Of a DNA stretch of 64,000 nucleotides, positions 1 to 11,307 are shown in pieces. Numbering within the stretch: position 1 is the first letter of the stretch; each line of letters opens with the position of its first letter. A model generated the notes under the pieces. The model was not told the DNA's origin, made no database searches, and worked only from the letters and a program-made list of their open reading frames with translations. Both the position numbers and the translations under genes were made by a program. This DNA is from Cephalotus follicularis (Eukaryota > Streptophyta > Magnoliopsida > Oxalidales > Cephalotaceae). The stretch is from NCBI GenBank assembly GCA_001972305.1, contig BDDD01003339.1:39477-103476 (forward strand), read 5' to 3'.

Positions 1-191
1 GATTTCATGGCTCCTAGCCATGCTTCAGATTCAGTGCCCTGCACTACCTACTGATAGCTGATAGGCTCGTCATCTTCAATGACGTTGATCTCATTAGTAT
101 AATCAATAAGGAAACCATACCTCTCAGGTGCTAATGGGATCCTGCCTAATCTCCTCAAAGGAGCGCTGCCTAACGGAGAACCATTCTCAGC

Positions 192-539
192 CTAAGATCC
201 AATCTCGGTTGTGTCTGTTAAAGGTCCAACCTCCAACTCCTCCATCTCCTGTGTGGCTTCTACCTTTGGTAACTCCTTGAGTTCCTCTTGACTCGCACTG
301 ATTCCTTCAAGAAGGTATTCCTTCTCTAGGAACATAGCGTTTCGCGAAACAAATATTCTTTGTTCGCTAGGGGGGTAGAAATAGTATCCTTTAGTTTCTT
401 TTGGATACCCCACAAACCTGTAACTGTCCGACCGCGCTTCCAACTTATCTGCGTCAACACTCTTGATGTAAGCCGGACAGTCCCAAACCTTTAAATGTCT
501 TAGGCCCTGACCATACCTGGTATAGAGTATAAGGTACAT
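192..539 (-). pseudogene. Copia pol fragment between integrase and reverse transcriptase
   Basis: The minus-strand translation contains KVWDCPAYIK, RFVGYPKETKGYYFYPP and VFVSRNAMF-like blocks (here IFVSRNAMFLEKEYL). This is the characteristic stretch after the Copia integrase core where the host-like SRDVVF motif is found. It directly follows the integrase core in element order. The remaining part of pol toward the reverse transcriptase runs out of the window at position 1. It is a fossil fragment of the element, not a host gene. Confidence 0.85.
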
Positions 540-552
540 ATTTTGAAGGAAT

Positions 553-990
553 CTAATTCAAGATATATGTAGCTGTATCTAGGGTATAACCCCAGAGATA
601 GGTAAGAAGGTCAGTAAAAGACATCATAGACCGAACCATGTCCAACAAGGTCTGATTCCTTCTTTCAGACACACCATTATGTTGTGGTGTTCCAGGAGGT
701 GTCCACTGAGATAGAAGTCCATTATCTCTAAGATAACCTAGGAATTCAGCTGACAGATATTCACTACCTCGATCCGACCGAAGTCTTTTAATTGATTTAC
801 CTGTCTGTTTTTCTACTTCAAGTCTAAACTCCTTAAATTTCTCAAAGGATTCTGACTTCTGTTTCATCAAATACACATAACCATACCTAGATAAATCATC
901 GGTAAAGGTTATGAAGTAGATGTAACCTCCTCGAGCATTGACCGACATAGGACCACATACATTAGTATGGACTAAGCCCAGTAAGTCCAT
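553..990 (-). pseudogene. Copia integrase core fragment
   Basis: The translation shows the retroviral-type integrase catalytic core as found in plant Copia elements: a TNVCGPM block, YFITFTDDLSRYGYVYLM around the first and second core strands, LRSDRGSEYLS, and the PPGTPQHNGVSERRNQTLLD block that carries the final acidic position. In life the enzyme joins element cDNA to host DNA in the nucleus. It lies in order between the decayed protease/gag side (higher coordinates) and the post-integrase stretch (lower coordinates). A related copy is at 49178-49546. Fossil. Confidence 0.9.
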
Positions 991-1538
991 TGCCCTTTCT
1001 CCTTGACCAGAGAAGGGAGATTTGGTCAGCTTTCCTAATAAATAGGATTCACAATTTGGATAGGACTCTAAGTCCTAGATATCCAGAAGATCATCCTTAA
1101 CCAACTGTGATAGTTTGCTCAATGGACTAAGCCAAGTAAAAGTTTTATTTAGCTTAGTTTCTCTTTGTCTTCTCTTATTATTACTTTGCTCAATGGACAA
1201 GATATTTGATTGTGAAGTATTTAAGACATATAATCCATTCCCAATAACACCATTACCAACACAAACATTGTTAGAATATATAAAACATTCAATGTCTCAG
1301 ACTCTAAGCTCCAAGCCCAATAAACACAAGTGAGAAACACTTACAATATTCTGAACAATATTCATAACAAAATAACAACGATCCAATGTCAAAATAAAAT
1401 TATTACACAAACAAATATCATAAACACAAACAGCTTGAGCAATGATCCTAGATCCATTGCCAAGCCTCAAGTCCAGTTCTCCTGCTCCAAGCTTTCTAAC
1501 CTTTCTTAGTCACTGCAATGAATTGCAAAGATTAGTTC
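991..1538 (-). pseudogene. Decayed Copia pol, pre-integrase/protease side
   Basis: No long open frame remains, but the stretch runs parallel to the second Copia element. Similar blocks, such as the one around 1085-1135, recur near 49740-49815, in the same order between integrase and gag. It ends exactly at the solo LTR insertion at 1544, whose 5-bp target copy CACAT is 1539-1543. It is the continuation of Copia-1 between integrase and gag. Confidence 0.6.
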
Positions 1539-2704
1539 CACATTGATAAGCATAAAAATGTGTGATTTTAATGATTTATTTATTATATTTTTATGCTTGG
1601 AATAGACTACTGTGGTGGTGTTTATTTGATTTTCAGGTATTATTTGATTATTGCGGAATAAGAGAAAATTGAGATAAAATGCTACTTTTCGAGTTAAATT
1701 GGTTTGAAGTCAAAAATCGGTTAAAGAGTGCACCCACTTAAGCGAGAAAAGTCAAAATTTAAGGATCAAAAGATATTGAATATTGGGCTCATTTTGTTCA
1801 TAAAATTATTTGGAGCACTTTTAGTTCTTCAGCCGGTTCATTTTGAAGCTTCGACGAAGAGATATTGCAAGAAAACAAATGTTGAATCATTAGAGCCTAT
1901 TGCTGACATCATACTGACATCAACCGTAATTCAATCCATGCAACGCAGCAACGCCATCCATGCAGGCCATGCATTCATCAAGTCCAACATGCATCAATTT
2001 AATACCAATTAAAACGCCCAGCATCCAACACGCATCAGCAGCCCATGCAACAATTCTTTCATGCATGAAGCAGCCTGTCACGAGCCAATCATCCATACAT
2101 CCATCATCATGCGCAACCAATCAAACGCTAGAGCCAATGCACAAGAGTCTATGAACGCATGATGTCTTCAGCCTATGCAACCATCAAGCCTCACACGCAT
2201 ACGTCCATGTACGCCAAAAGCAATCAATGAGCACGTAGTCTTCAAGCCCAGCATGCAAGTCAGCAGCCAGCATTCATGCGCCTCACGAATCAACCCTTGC
2301 AAATAATAGGGTTTAGTCAGTGTATATATATATGGCATAACGAGTAGTACGAAAATGCAAGAAGAAAAGGGTGAGAGGCAGCCGACAGTGGAAAAAAAGA
2401 AGAGAAGAAGCAGCTGATTTTTAATGGTGAATTCTTTGAAGAAGATAGCTGCTACCATCGTTATTATGCTCGCTAAGTATTTTTAATCCTTAGATGTAGA
2501 TGAACCCATGTCATATATATATATTTCAGTTTTCGTTTCAAGTTTAATTGCATGTTTGTGAGACACTTTTTCTTGTGAATATAGTGACAACATTGATGAG
2601 AAGAATTTTTAATATATAAAATCTGTTTTGATGATTTATTGTTAGTAGCTTTATTTCATCTATATCATGCAATATCTTTCTACATGATTGAATTAATGAC
2701 AGCG

Positions 2705-2887
2705 TTTAACCAATCAACCTTTTGAGAGTATCAAGGTGTGACGGGATAGATTGTACCTAGGCTAAATCACTAGTTTGCTGTGTTAACCAAAGACACCATT
2801 TAACCAATCAACCGTTTGAGAGTATCTAGGTTTGACAGGATAGGTTGTACCTAGGCTAATTCGGTAATTTTCTGCGCTAAACTGAAA
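2705..2887 (+). repeat. Tandem duplication, 94-bp period
   Basis: Two imperfect copies begin at 2705 and 2799, each starting TTTAACCAATCAACC and including a TGTACCTAGGCTAA block. The duplication is inside the Athila/Tat-like solo LTR, so it arose in that LTR or its parent element. Confidence 0.85.
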
Positions 2888-2901
2888 CTTGTGCCATGAA
2901 T

Positions 2902-2904
<3 letters not shown>

Positions 2905-2956
<52 letters not shown>

Positions 2957-2957
2957 T
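2905..2957 (+). repeat. (AT)n/(AC)n compound microsatellite
   Basis: An uninterrupted AT dinucleotide run passes directly into an AC run inside the solo LTR. It produces a low-complexity Ile-Tyr open frame on the other strand that is not a gene. Confidence 0.95.
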
Positions 2958-3250
2958 GCGGGGATTCTCACATCTACGGGATTGCTGATTCATATCACTT
3001 TTCTTATTTATTTATTTTGTTAGTTTACATTAAATTTTTGTTTTGAATTATTTAATTTCTCAGTTTAATCCAACCAATCGTCTTTTTCCAAGTTTTTTTT
3101 TATTGCTCATTTATTTTATGTTTTAGTACATCCTAGGTTTATTTTTATAGCATCTCCTTTCAGCTCTTCGATGGAACGATCCCTACTTCCACTTGCTAAA
3201 TTGCTAGATTAGGGTAATTTTGATTCGGCCTAACGACACCCATCACACAT

Positions 3251-4263
3251 CCAGTAACTAATACCCATGAAGAACTACTATTCAAAGCTAGATTAAGTTC
3301 AATCATGAACATACCTGATGTACTCGCACCATGCGAGTTATCAGCAGAGAGTCCATCAACAGCAACACGACAATCCTTTTTCCAGTGCCCGGTCTTACCA
3401 CACTGGAAACAAGGACCTTCATCGGCTAAGTTCTTCATCCGATCTTTGGCAACATTTCCACTAGCTCCAAGCTTACCCTTCTTCTTCTTCTACTACTTCT
3501 TCTTACCCTTGCCTTTTGTGTTGACAGGTATGAGCGCGCCCTTCCCTTTAGAGGAAGACGAGGCACTGCCCTTTCCTTGGGCAGACCTAAAAGAAGATGG
3601 AAGAAACAAGGACTGGGTGTTTGACTTCCCAGAGTCAAAATTGGCCTCAGCCGTCATCAACATGGCAATTAGCTCATATAGAGTCACCTCTATATTGTTC
3701 ATGTGAAACTTCACCATGAACTATGAGAACGATCTAGGAAGGGACGTCAAAATAAGATCCGCATACAGATCATGCTCCAAGACAAACCCTAATTTAGCCA
3801 GCTGCTCAATCATGTCTATCATCTTCAATCCATGGTCATGGACTGAAGCTCTCTTTTGCATTTGCACCTTAATGAGTTTGTGTGAGAGATTGAACCTTTG
3901 AGTCCTAGACTCAGCTCCATACATCTCTTCAAGGTGGAGTAGTATAGTAGATAAGGTCTCAATCTTCTCATTTTGACGTTGAAGCTCAGGTGTCATCCCA
4001 AGGAGGGCAAGACATCTAGCCTACTCGTCATCCTCTAGCCACTTGGCTAGTCACTCACTCTCTTCGGGCGTAGGATCTTCACCCAGTGAATGAGGCCCCC
4101 CAATCATCACAGAGGCCATTTTGTTGGCCGTAAGGATGATTTTGAGATTTCGATGCCAATCGTTGAAGTTGGGCCCTTCAAGTTTGTTTGTCTCAAGTAT
4201 ACGAGACATTGCATTTGATAAAACCATTCTAGTAACCTAGATAAGGAAATATAAACATGAGTT
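3251..4263 (-). pseudogene. Copia gag relic with zinc knuckle
   Basis: Minus-strand translations show a Copia gag in order from high to low coordinates. First comes an N-terminal block resembling LKGPTSTIGIEISKSSLRPTK near 4110-4200. A middle gag domain follows at about 3721-3996 (LEEMYGAESRTQRFNLSHKL, then a DHGLKMIDMIEQLAKLG block). Then come a lysine-rich linker, a CCHC knuckle (CFQCGKTGHWKKDC, near 3369-3411) and a WVLVTGC block at the start of protease. Gag would package element RNA in cytoplasmic particles. The gag side is separated from pol by the solo LTR at 1544-3245. Broken in several places. Confidence 0.85.
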
Positions 4264-4424
4264 AGCATTGTAACGCCCGAGATTTTCATGTAATGTAATT
4301 TCATAATGTACTTTTACCTTATTTGTGGAATTAATAAAATGATGATGATTTCCCAGATTATGGTGATGTTGATCTTAATCAATTATATACTTAGAAGTGT
4401 GATTACTTGGTAATTATACTGGAG

Positions 4425-4554
4425 GCAGTCGACTGGTATGCGGGACCAGTCGACTGGATGGCTGAATATGGGGGCAGTCGACTGGCCAACTGTCGTGACA
4501 CCTGGCAACAGACTGCCAGGCGAACAGCCGACTGCCAGGGAAAGGCAGTCGACT
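4425..4554. promoter_or_regulatory. Palindrome array 1 (CAGTCGACTG) upstream of promoter
   Basis: Four exact CAGTCGACTG copies plus a CAGCCGACTG variant occur in about 130 bp, 156-285 bp after the LTR start and upstream of the TATA-like box. Other LTR families in the window carry arrays of related palindromes at the same distance. Function is inferred only. Confidence 0.7.
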
Positions 4555-4781
4555 GGATCATGCTCTGTTTATTTCATGTGACAGGAATCACATGTTACAA
4601 CTGACATTGGAAGTTTGAGGCCACCTGTGCTTCATGCAGCCGAAAGGATGAAAGGAAAGGACACTTGTGCATCATGCGAAACTTCATGGGCAGAGAAATT
4701 GGACCTATGAGTGTGTGCATGCATGTGAATGAGGGAGGTGGCTTTAGTGCGTTGTGAGGGGAGAAAGGGAGAAAAAGGCTC

Positions 4782-4790
4782 TGCATAAAA
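4782..4790 (+). promoter_or_regulatory. TATA-like box of element A 5' LTR
   Basis: TGCATAAAA lies about 515 bp into the LTR. The same TGCATAAAA block occurs in the 3' LTR (about 14125-14133). TGCATAAAAC-like blocks occur at comparable positions in the LTR at 35780 (near 36400) and in solo LTR 21876-24605 (near 23974-23984, minus strand). A second AT-rich candidate, TATAAAG, is at 4821-4827. Which one is used is not known. Confidence 0.5.
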
Positions 4791-5028
4791 ATGTCTCAAT
4801 CATTCCTCTCGTCCTGGTACTATAAAGTTTGAGAATCACAGAGACAGTAGAGAGAAACCACAAAGAAAAGAGGGAAGAGGAGTGTTGTCCGTTGTTGAAA
4901 CTTGGAGCTCAAGGTGGGACCTGTTCTTGGAGCTGTTGGGCTTGGAGTTGGAGCTTCTGGGGAGCTCAGAACGTCACTGATTGGAACTAAAAGAGGTGGA
5001 CTTATAGATTCCTAACTTGGAATCGAAG

Positions 5029-6522
5029 GTAGGGGAAGTTGTAATGGCATTTTGAGTTTAAACTTACTGCATGTTCCATGAATTGCAGTGCCTGGTTATG
5101 TGAGTTGTAGCTACGGGTTTTAGGACGTAATTGCTACTGTTTTTGGGAGCCGTTATGCTCGTTACTGTGAATCAAATGTGAACAAGTGCATCCATGTTGA
5201 ACCTTATCATGGAATTGGTTACATGTTGAAATGTATGTTGAACGTGTTGTTATATGGATGATATGACAACCTGTGGTTATGTTCCTATCCCTGAGATTGA
5301 TTTATCTGCTTACCATGATTCGTTGGAGTAGTTAGATCGATTTGCATGCCACTGGTTCACAGAGCAGCCGACTGTCGAAGGAAGACAGTCGACTACTCAA
5401 TGATACCAGTTGACTGCCAATGGAAAGCAGTCGACTGTTCATACTTCGTACTTCCCAGAAGATGGTAATCTGGGAATGTTCTCATGAGGTGTACTGTAAC
5501 AGTCGACTGTTGAAGAACAATAGCCGACTGCCTAATGGACAGTCGACTGGTAGAAAGAACCAGTCGACTACTCATACTGCTCAACCCAGAACAGTCGACT
5601 GGAGAGGATTCCAGCCGACTGGTTGGACTGCTGTTTGCCTAAAACGATACGAAATGATCCCGATTCCTGCTAGGATGCATTCGAGCATTTGTATGCATTG
5701 CATATGTACTGTGTTACTGCCTGTTTGTACTATTTGTACTCGAATTATGATTTCTAATGTGTTGTTACTTTAGAAATGAATATGTGAATTGAAACTGCTA
5801 TTTTGAGTACAAAACGAATATTGATGTCGTATTTTCAAACATATTTGAAAAACGATTACCACAACTGTACTGCTTAAAAGTATATTCTACTGAAAATGCC
5901 TATTTTCAAATGTTGTCACTTTTGGAAACATTTTGGAAAACAACTGACCGTTGTGGATCTAAACTATCGCTACTGTCCTATTTACTGTACTGTTACTGTT
6001 TGAATTCACTGTTTGCTCTGTGAATTGTTATGGGTTTGTGCTTAAGCCACTAGTTGCATGGCAGAGGCTTCCAGCGCTGGCTAGTGGTAGGGTTGAACCT
6101 AGGGGCCAGGATCATGGCTAGGTGACTCACTGTACTGTTGCCTCGCTCGTTTGCCTGATGTAGGGGCCAGAGTGGGAGTGTAGCGTGGGGCCAGGAGTTG
6201 GCAGCGTTCTGACTGTTGTTGTGGTCCTATGTGGACATACTGTACTGCCTGTTGGTCCTTCTCGGACATTACTGTGTTTGATGATGTAGCCCTGGTCGGG
6301 TTACTACTGTACTGTTCCTGTATACATATATTTTCTTATATATGTATCCACTGATATTTTACCGTACTGTTAAATATATATATTTTCGTATATATATAAA
6401 CTGGAATTTCTACTGTACTGTATCATCCATGCATCCATATCATGGCATGCATTTTATTTTAATCCCGAACTACTTTTATGACTTAGCCGAGTGAGGACAA
6501 AGGTTAACCCCATACTTTACAG
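5029..6522 (+). other. Candidate leader intron inside LTR
   Basis: The block CCTAACTTGGAAYCRAAG|GTAGGG gives a donor-like GT at 5029. A downstream GAGTGAGGACAAAGGYTAACCCC block is followed by a pyrimidine-rich TACTTTACAG with AG at 6521-6522. Together they resemble donor, branch point (YTAAC), pyrimidine tract and acceptor. Equivalent blocks bound 1.46-1.49 kb in the LTRs at 21876-24605 and 32477-35014. Splicing is inferred; no transcript evidence is available. Confidence 0.5.
5365..5621. promoter_or_regulatory. Palindrome array 2 (CAGTCGACTG) in transcribed part of LTR
   Basis: At least four exact CAGTCGACTG copies, and variants such as CAGCCGACTG, CAGTCGACTA and CAGTTGACTG, lie 1.10-1.35 kb from the LTR start. 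That is inside the candidate leader intron. Spacing between copies is irregular. Confidence 0.7.
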
Positions 6523-6902
6523 ATTGATGCAGTGGACCTGTTGGACTAGCGTGGACGAAGATCAAGTTGTTATGTTCTTGATTTTGCTTCTCCTGTTTTG
6601 TATTAAACTTATGTTGGTTATGGATTTCAGATGTACCGCACTTGTGACTTGTTAATGATGGATTTTAATCTTGTACTATAATTCACGCTCCGTTTATGGG
6701 CGATTAACAATGTCGGATTATTTTGGGTAGCGTGTAGTATGGGATGCACGTTATGGGTTTACAGCTTATGTTTTTGTTATGCTTCCGCAACTGATGTTCT
6801 TTGGAAAAGTTTAAGTTTTATGGTTTTGCATGAGCTATACTTTATGTTAATTACCCTTACTGCTTATATGTTACCTTCTCTTTAAACGGGGTGTGACAAT
6901 AG

Positions 6903-6914
6903 TGGTATCAGAGC
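6903..6914 (+). other. Primer-binding site, initiator tRNA-Met type
   Basis: TGGTATCAGAGC begins four bases after the 5' LTR end. It is the standard plant Gypsy/Copia minus-strand primer site complementary to the 3' end of initiator tRNA-Met, and it fixes the orientation of element A. Confidence 0.95.
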
Positions 6915-7008
6915 ATATTCCATATATGCTTAGCTAGGATACTTTCCTTGGAAATTAATGAATTGTTTTCCTAAAGTCGTGACTGACCGTCAACCTTCTT
7001 ATAGGAAA

Positions 7009-7992
7009 ATGGACCGAAGGAGAACTCGTGCTAGGACTAGAGCTGCTGGAGCTAACGCCCCTGCGGAGGGAAATGTTCCGCAAAGAATGAATATTCCCCA
7101 AGATGACAGAGATCCGATGGCTCGGATTGCAGACTATTTCCAGCAATAGTTGGCCTTTAACAGGGCTAGTGCGGAGGACATGCGCCAGTACTACGCGCAA
7201 GCTCGACTTCAACATTGGGCTCCCGACCACTGCCCAGGAGAGGATGGTTTTGGGAGAGATATTGAGAAGTTCATGAGGCTGAATCCACCCAGCTTCAAGG
7301 GATGGACTGTACTGATGCTCAGAAGTTGAGGTTTGCTGTGTACCGCCTATGGGGTGAGGCCACTCATTGGTGGGAAATGGTTAAAGAAAAATGGGAATCA
7401 CACAGGTTAGACAACACTTGGGACAGATTCCAGACAGAGTTCCTGGAGTCTTATGTTCCACGTATTGAGCAAAAGCGACGAGAGACGGAGCTCTTGGAGT
7501 TGCAACAGGGAGAGATGACTGCGGCCGAGTACCAAGCCAGATTTATGGAGCTAGCCAGACATTCACCTTATCTGGTAGCTGATGAAGAAAAGAAAGATTC
7601 GGAGATTCCTTAGAGGCTTGCGATCGGATCTTCGGTCGAGGATTAGAGCAATGAAGCTGAGGACTTTTGTGGAGGTTGCTCAGAAAGCAAGACTGTTGGA
7701 GAGGATATCCAGTGAGGACTGGGCTGAGAGAGCTCGTGCAAAGGAGAGTGAACAGAGTCCTACATAGTCCCGACCAGAATCTTCAAAGTGGCAAGATGGG
7801 GGTTCTCCGACGAAGTCGTCGAAGAACAAGTCTCAACAGACAGCTTCACGGGGTACTCCTAGACACTGGAGTAACGCTAAATCTGGAGGATGTTATTACT
7901 GTGGTCGTACCGGCCATCGACAAAAGGACTGCTGGAGATTTAATTATTGGTGCTTGAGGTGCGGGGCACCTGGTCATTCTGTGAAGGACTGT
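7009..7992 (+). pseudogene. Gypsy gag relic, two CCHC knuckles
   Basis: Begins MDRRRTRARTRAAG, shared with the gag start of element C (MDRRRTRTRARAVG), which supports this start. The gag domain includes LRFAVYRLWGEATHWWEMV, WDRFQTEFLESYVP and GEMTAAEYQARFMELARHSP, the retrotransposon gag family signature. Two zinc knuckles follow at about 7891-7932 (CYYCGRTGHRQKDC) and 7951-7992 (CLRCGAPGHSVKDC). In life it forms the particle and binds RNA. Fossil, with more than one break. Confidence 0.9.
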
Positions 7993-8628
7993 CCAAAGAG
8001 TCCTACTACAGCGCCTACTGGACCGGGGAGTAGCAGTGGTGCAGCGGCGGGACCGTCACAGAGGAGGGATACTGGCAAGGGCATCGCAAAAGGTAGAATT
8101 TTTGTACTTGCTCAGACAGAGGTTCCAGAGTCGACTTCTATTGTTAGAGGTACTCTGTATATATATGGTTATTCTGCTAGGGTACTGATGGATTCTGGAG
8201 CATCACATTCTTTTATATCTGCACGTTTTGCATCTTGCTTAGATGTTACCCCTGACTGCATGTCATACATACTTGATGTGAGTACACCGACTGCGACTTC
8301 CATGTATACTGACTCGGTATATAGGAGTTGTGAGATGTCTATGGTAGGCATTCCTTTGCATGCAGATTTGATTGTGCGGCCCATCCGTGATTTCGATGTT
8401 ATATTGGAGATGGATTGGCTATCGGCACACCGTGCTCATATGGATTACGACCATAAGACTGTGGATTTTTGTTTACCCGACAGAACGTCCTTTCAGTTCA
8501 AGGGAGACAAGGGGTTCTCGACACCAATCATATCTTTTATTCGAGCATCGAGATACCTAGAGAAGGGATGTGAGGGATATCTGGCCTATGTGATTGACCG
8601 GAGGAAAGAGAAAGGCGTGAGCTTGTAG
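7993..8628 (+). pseudogene. Gypsy aspartic protease region
   Basis: Contains VLMDSGASHSFIS, with the catalytic DSG triad at 8191-8199, and the later DVILEMDWLSAHRAHMDYDHKTVDF block (chromovirus I-L-G/E-MDWL segment) that closes the protease and leads to RT. It lies in the expected place between the zinc knuckles and RT. It would cleave the Gag-Pol polyprotein. Confidence 0.9.
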
Positions 8629-8640
8629 GAAATTCTGGTT

Positions 8641-9406
8641 GTGTGCAAATTTCCAGATGTATTTCCTGATGACTTGGGGTCTTTGCCACCGAGGAGAAAT
8701 ATGGAGTTTGTTATCGATCTTATACCAGGTACAGCTCCTATTTCTAAAGCACCGTATAGAATGGCTCCTGCAGAATTGAGGGAACTGATATTGCAGTTGC
8801 AAGACTTGATCGATAAGGGTTTTATTCGACCTAGTGATTCCCCGTGGGGAGCACCGGTACTGTTTGTCAAGAAGAAGGATGGGTCGTTGAGGCTCTGTAT
8901 CGACTACAGAATGTTGAACAAGGCAACAATCAAGAATAAATATCATTTACCCCACATTGAGGAGTTGTTTGATCAGTTGCAAGGATCGAGAGTGTTTTCA
9001 AGCTCGACTCGAGGTCAGGTTATCACCAACTGCGAGTAAGGGAAGGGGACATTGAGAAGACTGCCTTCCAGACACAGTATGGTCACTACGAGTTCCTGGT
9101 GATGCCGTCTGGTGTTACCAATGCACCGGCAGCTTTTATGTCATTTTGAATGACGTATTCCGACCATACCTGGATCAGTTTGTCGTTGTGTTTATTGATG
9201 ACATACTGGTATACTCGAGGAGTGAGGAGGAGCACACTCGGCATCTGAGGATGGTATTGCAGGTTCTTAGGGAGCATCGGTTGTATCCCAAGTTCGACAA
9301 GTGTGAGTTCTGGCTTGACCATGTGATCTTTCTCGGTCATATAGTATCTGGAGAAGGCTTGGTTGTGTATCCGTCAAAGACTGAAGTGGTACGAGACTGG
9401 CCGTAA
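8641..9406 (+). pseudogene. Gypsy reverse transcriptase relic
   Basis: Shows the Ty3/Gypsy RT motifs in order: [61 protein letters not shown], and the catalytic FIDDILVYS at about 9191-9217. This is followed by the [24 protein letters not shown] and [10 protein letters not shown] blocks. It would copy element RNA to cDNA. Fossil with breaks. Confidence 0.93.
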
Positions 9407-9415
9407 CCGAAGAAT

Positions 9416-9970
9416 GTGACGGAGGTGCGTAGTTTCCTTGGTTTGACGGGATATTACTGGAGGTTTATCCAGAATTTTTCAAGGATAGCCGAACCCTTGA
9501 CCATACTGACCCAGAAGAAGACTCCTTTTGATTGGGACGAAGACTGTGAGGCTAGTTTTTGTGAGCTGAAGGACCGGTTAGTTTCTGCTCCTGTCTTAGA
9601 ATTACCTGATGGTAATGAAGGCTTTGCCGTGTATAGTGATGCATCAGGTAAGGGTTTGGGCTGTGTACTGATGCAGCGAGGCAGAGTGATTGCATATGCC
9701 TCGAGGAAGCTAAAGCCGTATGAAGAAAACTACCCGACTCATGACCTTGAGCTTGCAGCTATTGTCTTCGCCCTTCAGAAGTGGAGGCACTATCTTTATG
9801 GGGCGCAGTTTGAGATCTTTACCGATCATAAAAGCTTGAGGTATCTGTTTTGTCAGGATACACTGAACATGAGACAGCGCATGTGGGTATAATTCTTCAA
9901 TGATTGTGATTGCAGTGTCCAGTATCGCCCGGGGAAAGCGAATGTGGTCGCTGATGCCTTGAGTCGCAAG
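9416..9970 (+). pseudogene. Gypsy RT thumb and RNase H relic
   Basis: Starts with [19 protein letters not shown] (RT connection/thumb), then [16 protein letters not shown], then the RNase H stretch [55 protein letters not shown] and [11 protein letters not shown]. The [15 protein letters not shown]-type block near 9930-9970 marks the end of the domain. It would degrade RNA in the RNA/DNA hybrid. Confidence 0.92.
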
Positions 9971-10174
9971 GCCATGCTTGCCAGTGCGATGGTGTCGCAA
10001 TGGAAGATGTTGGAGGACTTCCAAGAGTGGTCTCCATTTAATCAGTCACTGGGGATCTTTTTAGCTGACATGCGAGTACAGCCTGTGTTACTGAACCACA
10101 TCAGGGATGCACAACTACATGACCCGGAGTTGCAGCGGATTCGAGAGACCCTGGAATCGGGATCCGATTTTTGA

Positions 10175-11307
10175 GTGCATGCTGATGGTATTCTGAGGTA
10201 TCGGGGACGTGTGTGTCTTCCGGATGAACCAAGACTGAAGGATGAACTACTTCATGGGGCTCATAAATCCTGGTACAGTATTCATCCTGGGAGCACCAAA
10301 ATGTATGAAGATATGAAGAAGTGTTACTGGTGGCCTGGCATGAAGCGAGAGATCGCCGAGTATGTGGCAAGGTGTTTGACTTGCCAGACAGTTAAGGCAG
10401 AACACCAGAGACCGGCCGGATTACTGCAACCTTTGCTTATTCCAGAGTGGAAATGGGAACATGGTACGATGGATTTTGTTTCGGGTTTCCCTTTGACTCG
10501 AAACCGTCACAACGTCGTGTGGGTTATCGTGGAGAGACTCACCAAATCAGCACACTTTCTGCCTACACATGTTACTGATTCTGCGAGCAAGCTAGCTCGT
10601 TTGTATGCAAAAGACATAGTGAGGCTACACGGTGTTCCAGTCAGCATCGTATGTGATAGAGATGCCATCTTCACTTCAAACTTATGGAAGAGATTTCAGA
10701 CAGCTTTCGGGACGAAGCTGGAGCTGAGTACTGCCTTCCACCCTCAGACCGATGGGCAGTCTGAGCGTACTATCCAGACCTTGGAGGATATGCTGCGGGC
10801 CTGTATTATTGATTTTGCTCGTACTTGGGAGGATCACATTCCCCTGATAGAGTTCTCTTATAATAACAGCTATCATTCTAGTATCGGCATGGCACCGTTT
10901 GAGGCACTGTATGGGAGGAAGTGCAGATCTCCTGTGTGTTGGGATGAAGTCGGGGAGCGACCTTTACTCAGAACTGAATTAGTGGAGGAAACTTCAGATA
11001 AGATCAGGTCGATTAAGAAGAAGCTGCTTGCTACTCATAGCCGGCAGAAGAGCTGTACGGACAGTGTCAAAAGGAGGCCTTTGACCTTCAGTGTGGGTGA
11101 TCATGTGTTCTTAAAGGTTTCACCACGGAAGGGCGTGCAAAGGTTTGGGAAGAAGGGCAAATTAGCTCCATGCTACATTGGTCCTTTTGAGATTTTGGAG
11201 AGAGTCGGGGAGGTAGCCTACCAGCTTGCCTTACCTCCTGCATTGTCAAACGTGCACGACGTCTTTCATATATCTATGCTGAGGAGATATATTTCAGACC
11301 CGTCACA
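10175..11307 (+). pseudogene. Gypsy integrase with GPY/F module
   Basis: The zinc-binding HHCC segment includes [20 protein letters not shown] and [14 protein letters not shown]. The catalytic core shows [25 protein letters not shown] and the [20 protein letters not shown] block with the final acidic position. The C-terminal GPY/F module is RFGKKGKLAPCYIGPFEILE and the HDVFHISMLRRYI segment. The coding stretch runs to the solo LTR insertion at 11308; the chromodomain lies on the other side. It would insert cDNA into chromatin. Confidence 0.93.

Larger units (their letters stand above)
1544..3245 (+). mobile_element. Solo LTR, Athila/Tat-like Gypsy, in Copia-1
   Basis: The 1,702-bp unit starts TGATAAGCATAAAAATGTG, ends ...CCCATCA, and is flanked by the direct repeat CACAT at 1539-1543 and 3246-3250. 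No internal coding region, primer site or polypurine tract is present, so it is a solo LTR left by recombination between the two LTRs of a former element. The 3' part has the 'cgatggaacgatccctactt' block and the 'ttgattcggcctaacgaca' block, which resemble Athila/Tat-type LTR ends. The lineage is from recall, the boundaries are seen directly. Confidence 0.85.
4269..6898 (+). repeat. 5' LTR of element A
   Basis: 2,630 bp, TGTAACGCCCGAGATTTTC... to ...CGGGGTGTGACA. It carries two arrays of CAGTCGACTG-type palindromes (4425-4554 and 5365-5621), a TATA-like box near 4782, a candidate splice donor at 5029 and a candidate acceptor ending at 6522. The near-identical 3' copy at 13591-16202 fixes both ends. 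Confidence 0.95.

Noticed and set aside
2783-2971. Open frame with an Ile-Tyr run (minus strand)
   Set aside because: It is a translation of the (AT)n microsatellite in a solo LTR.
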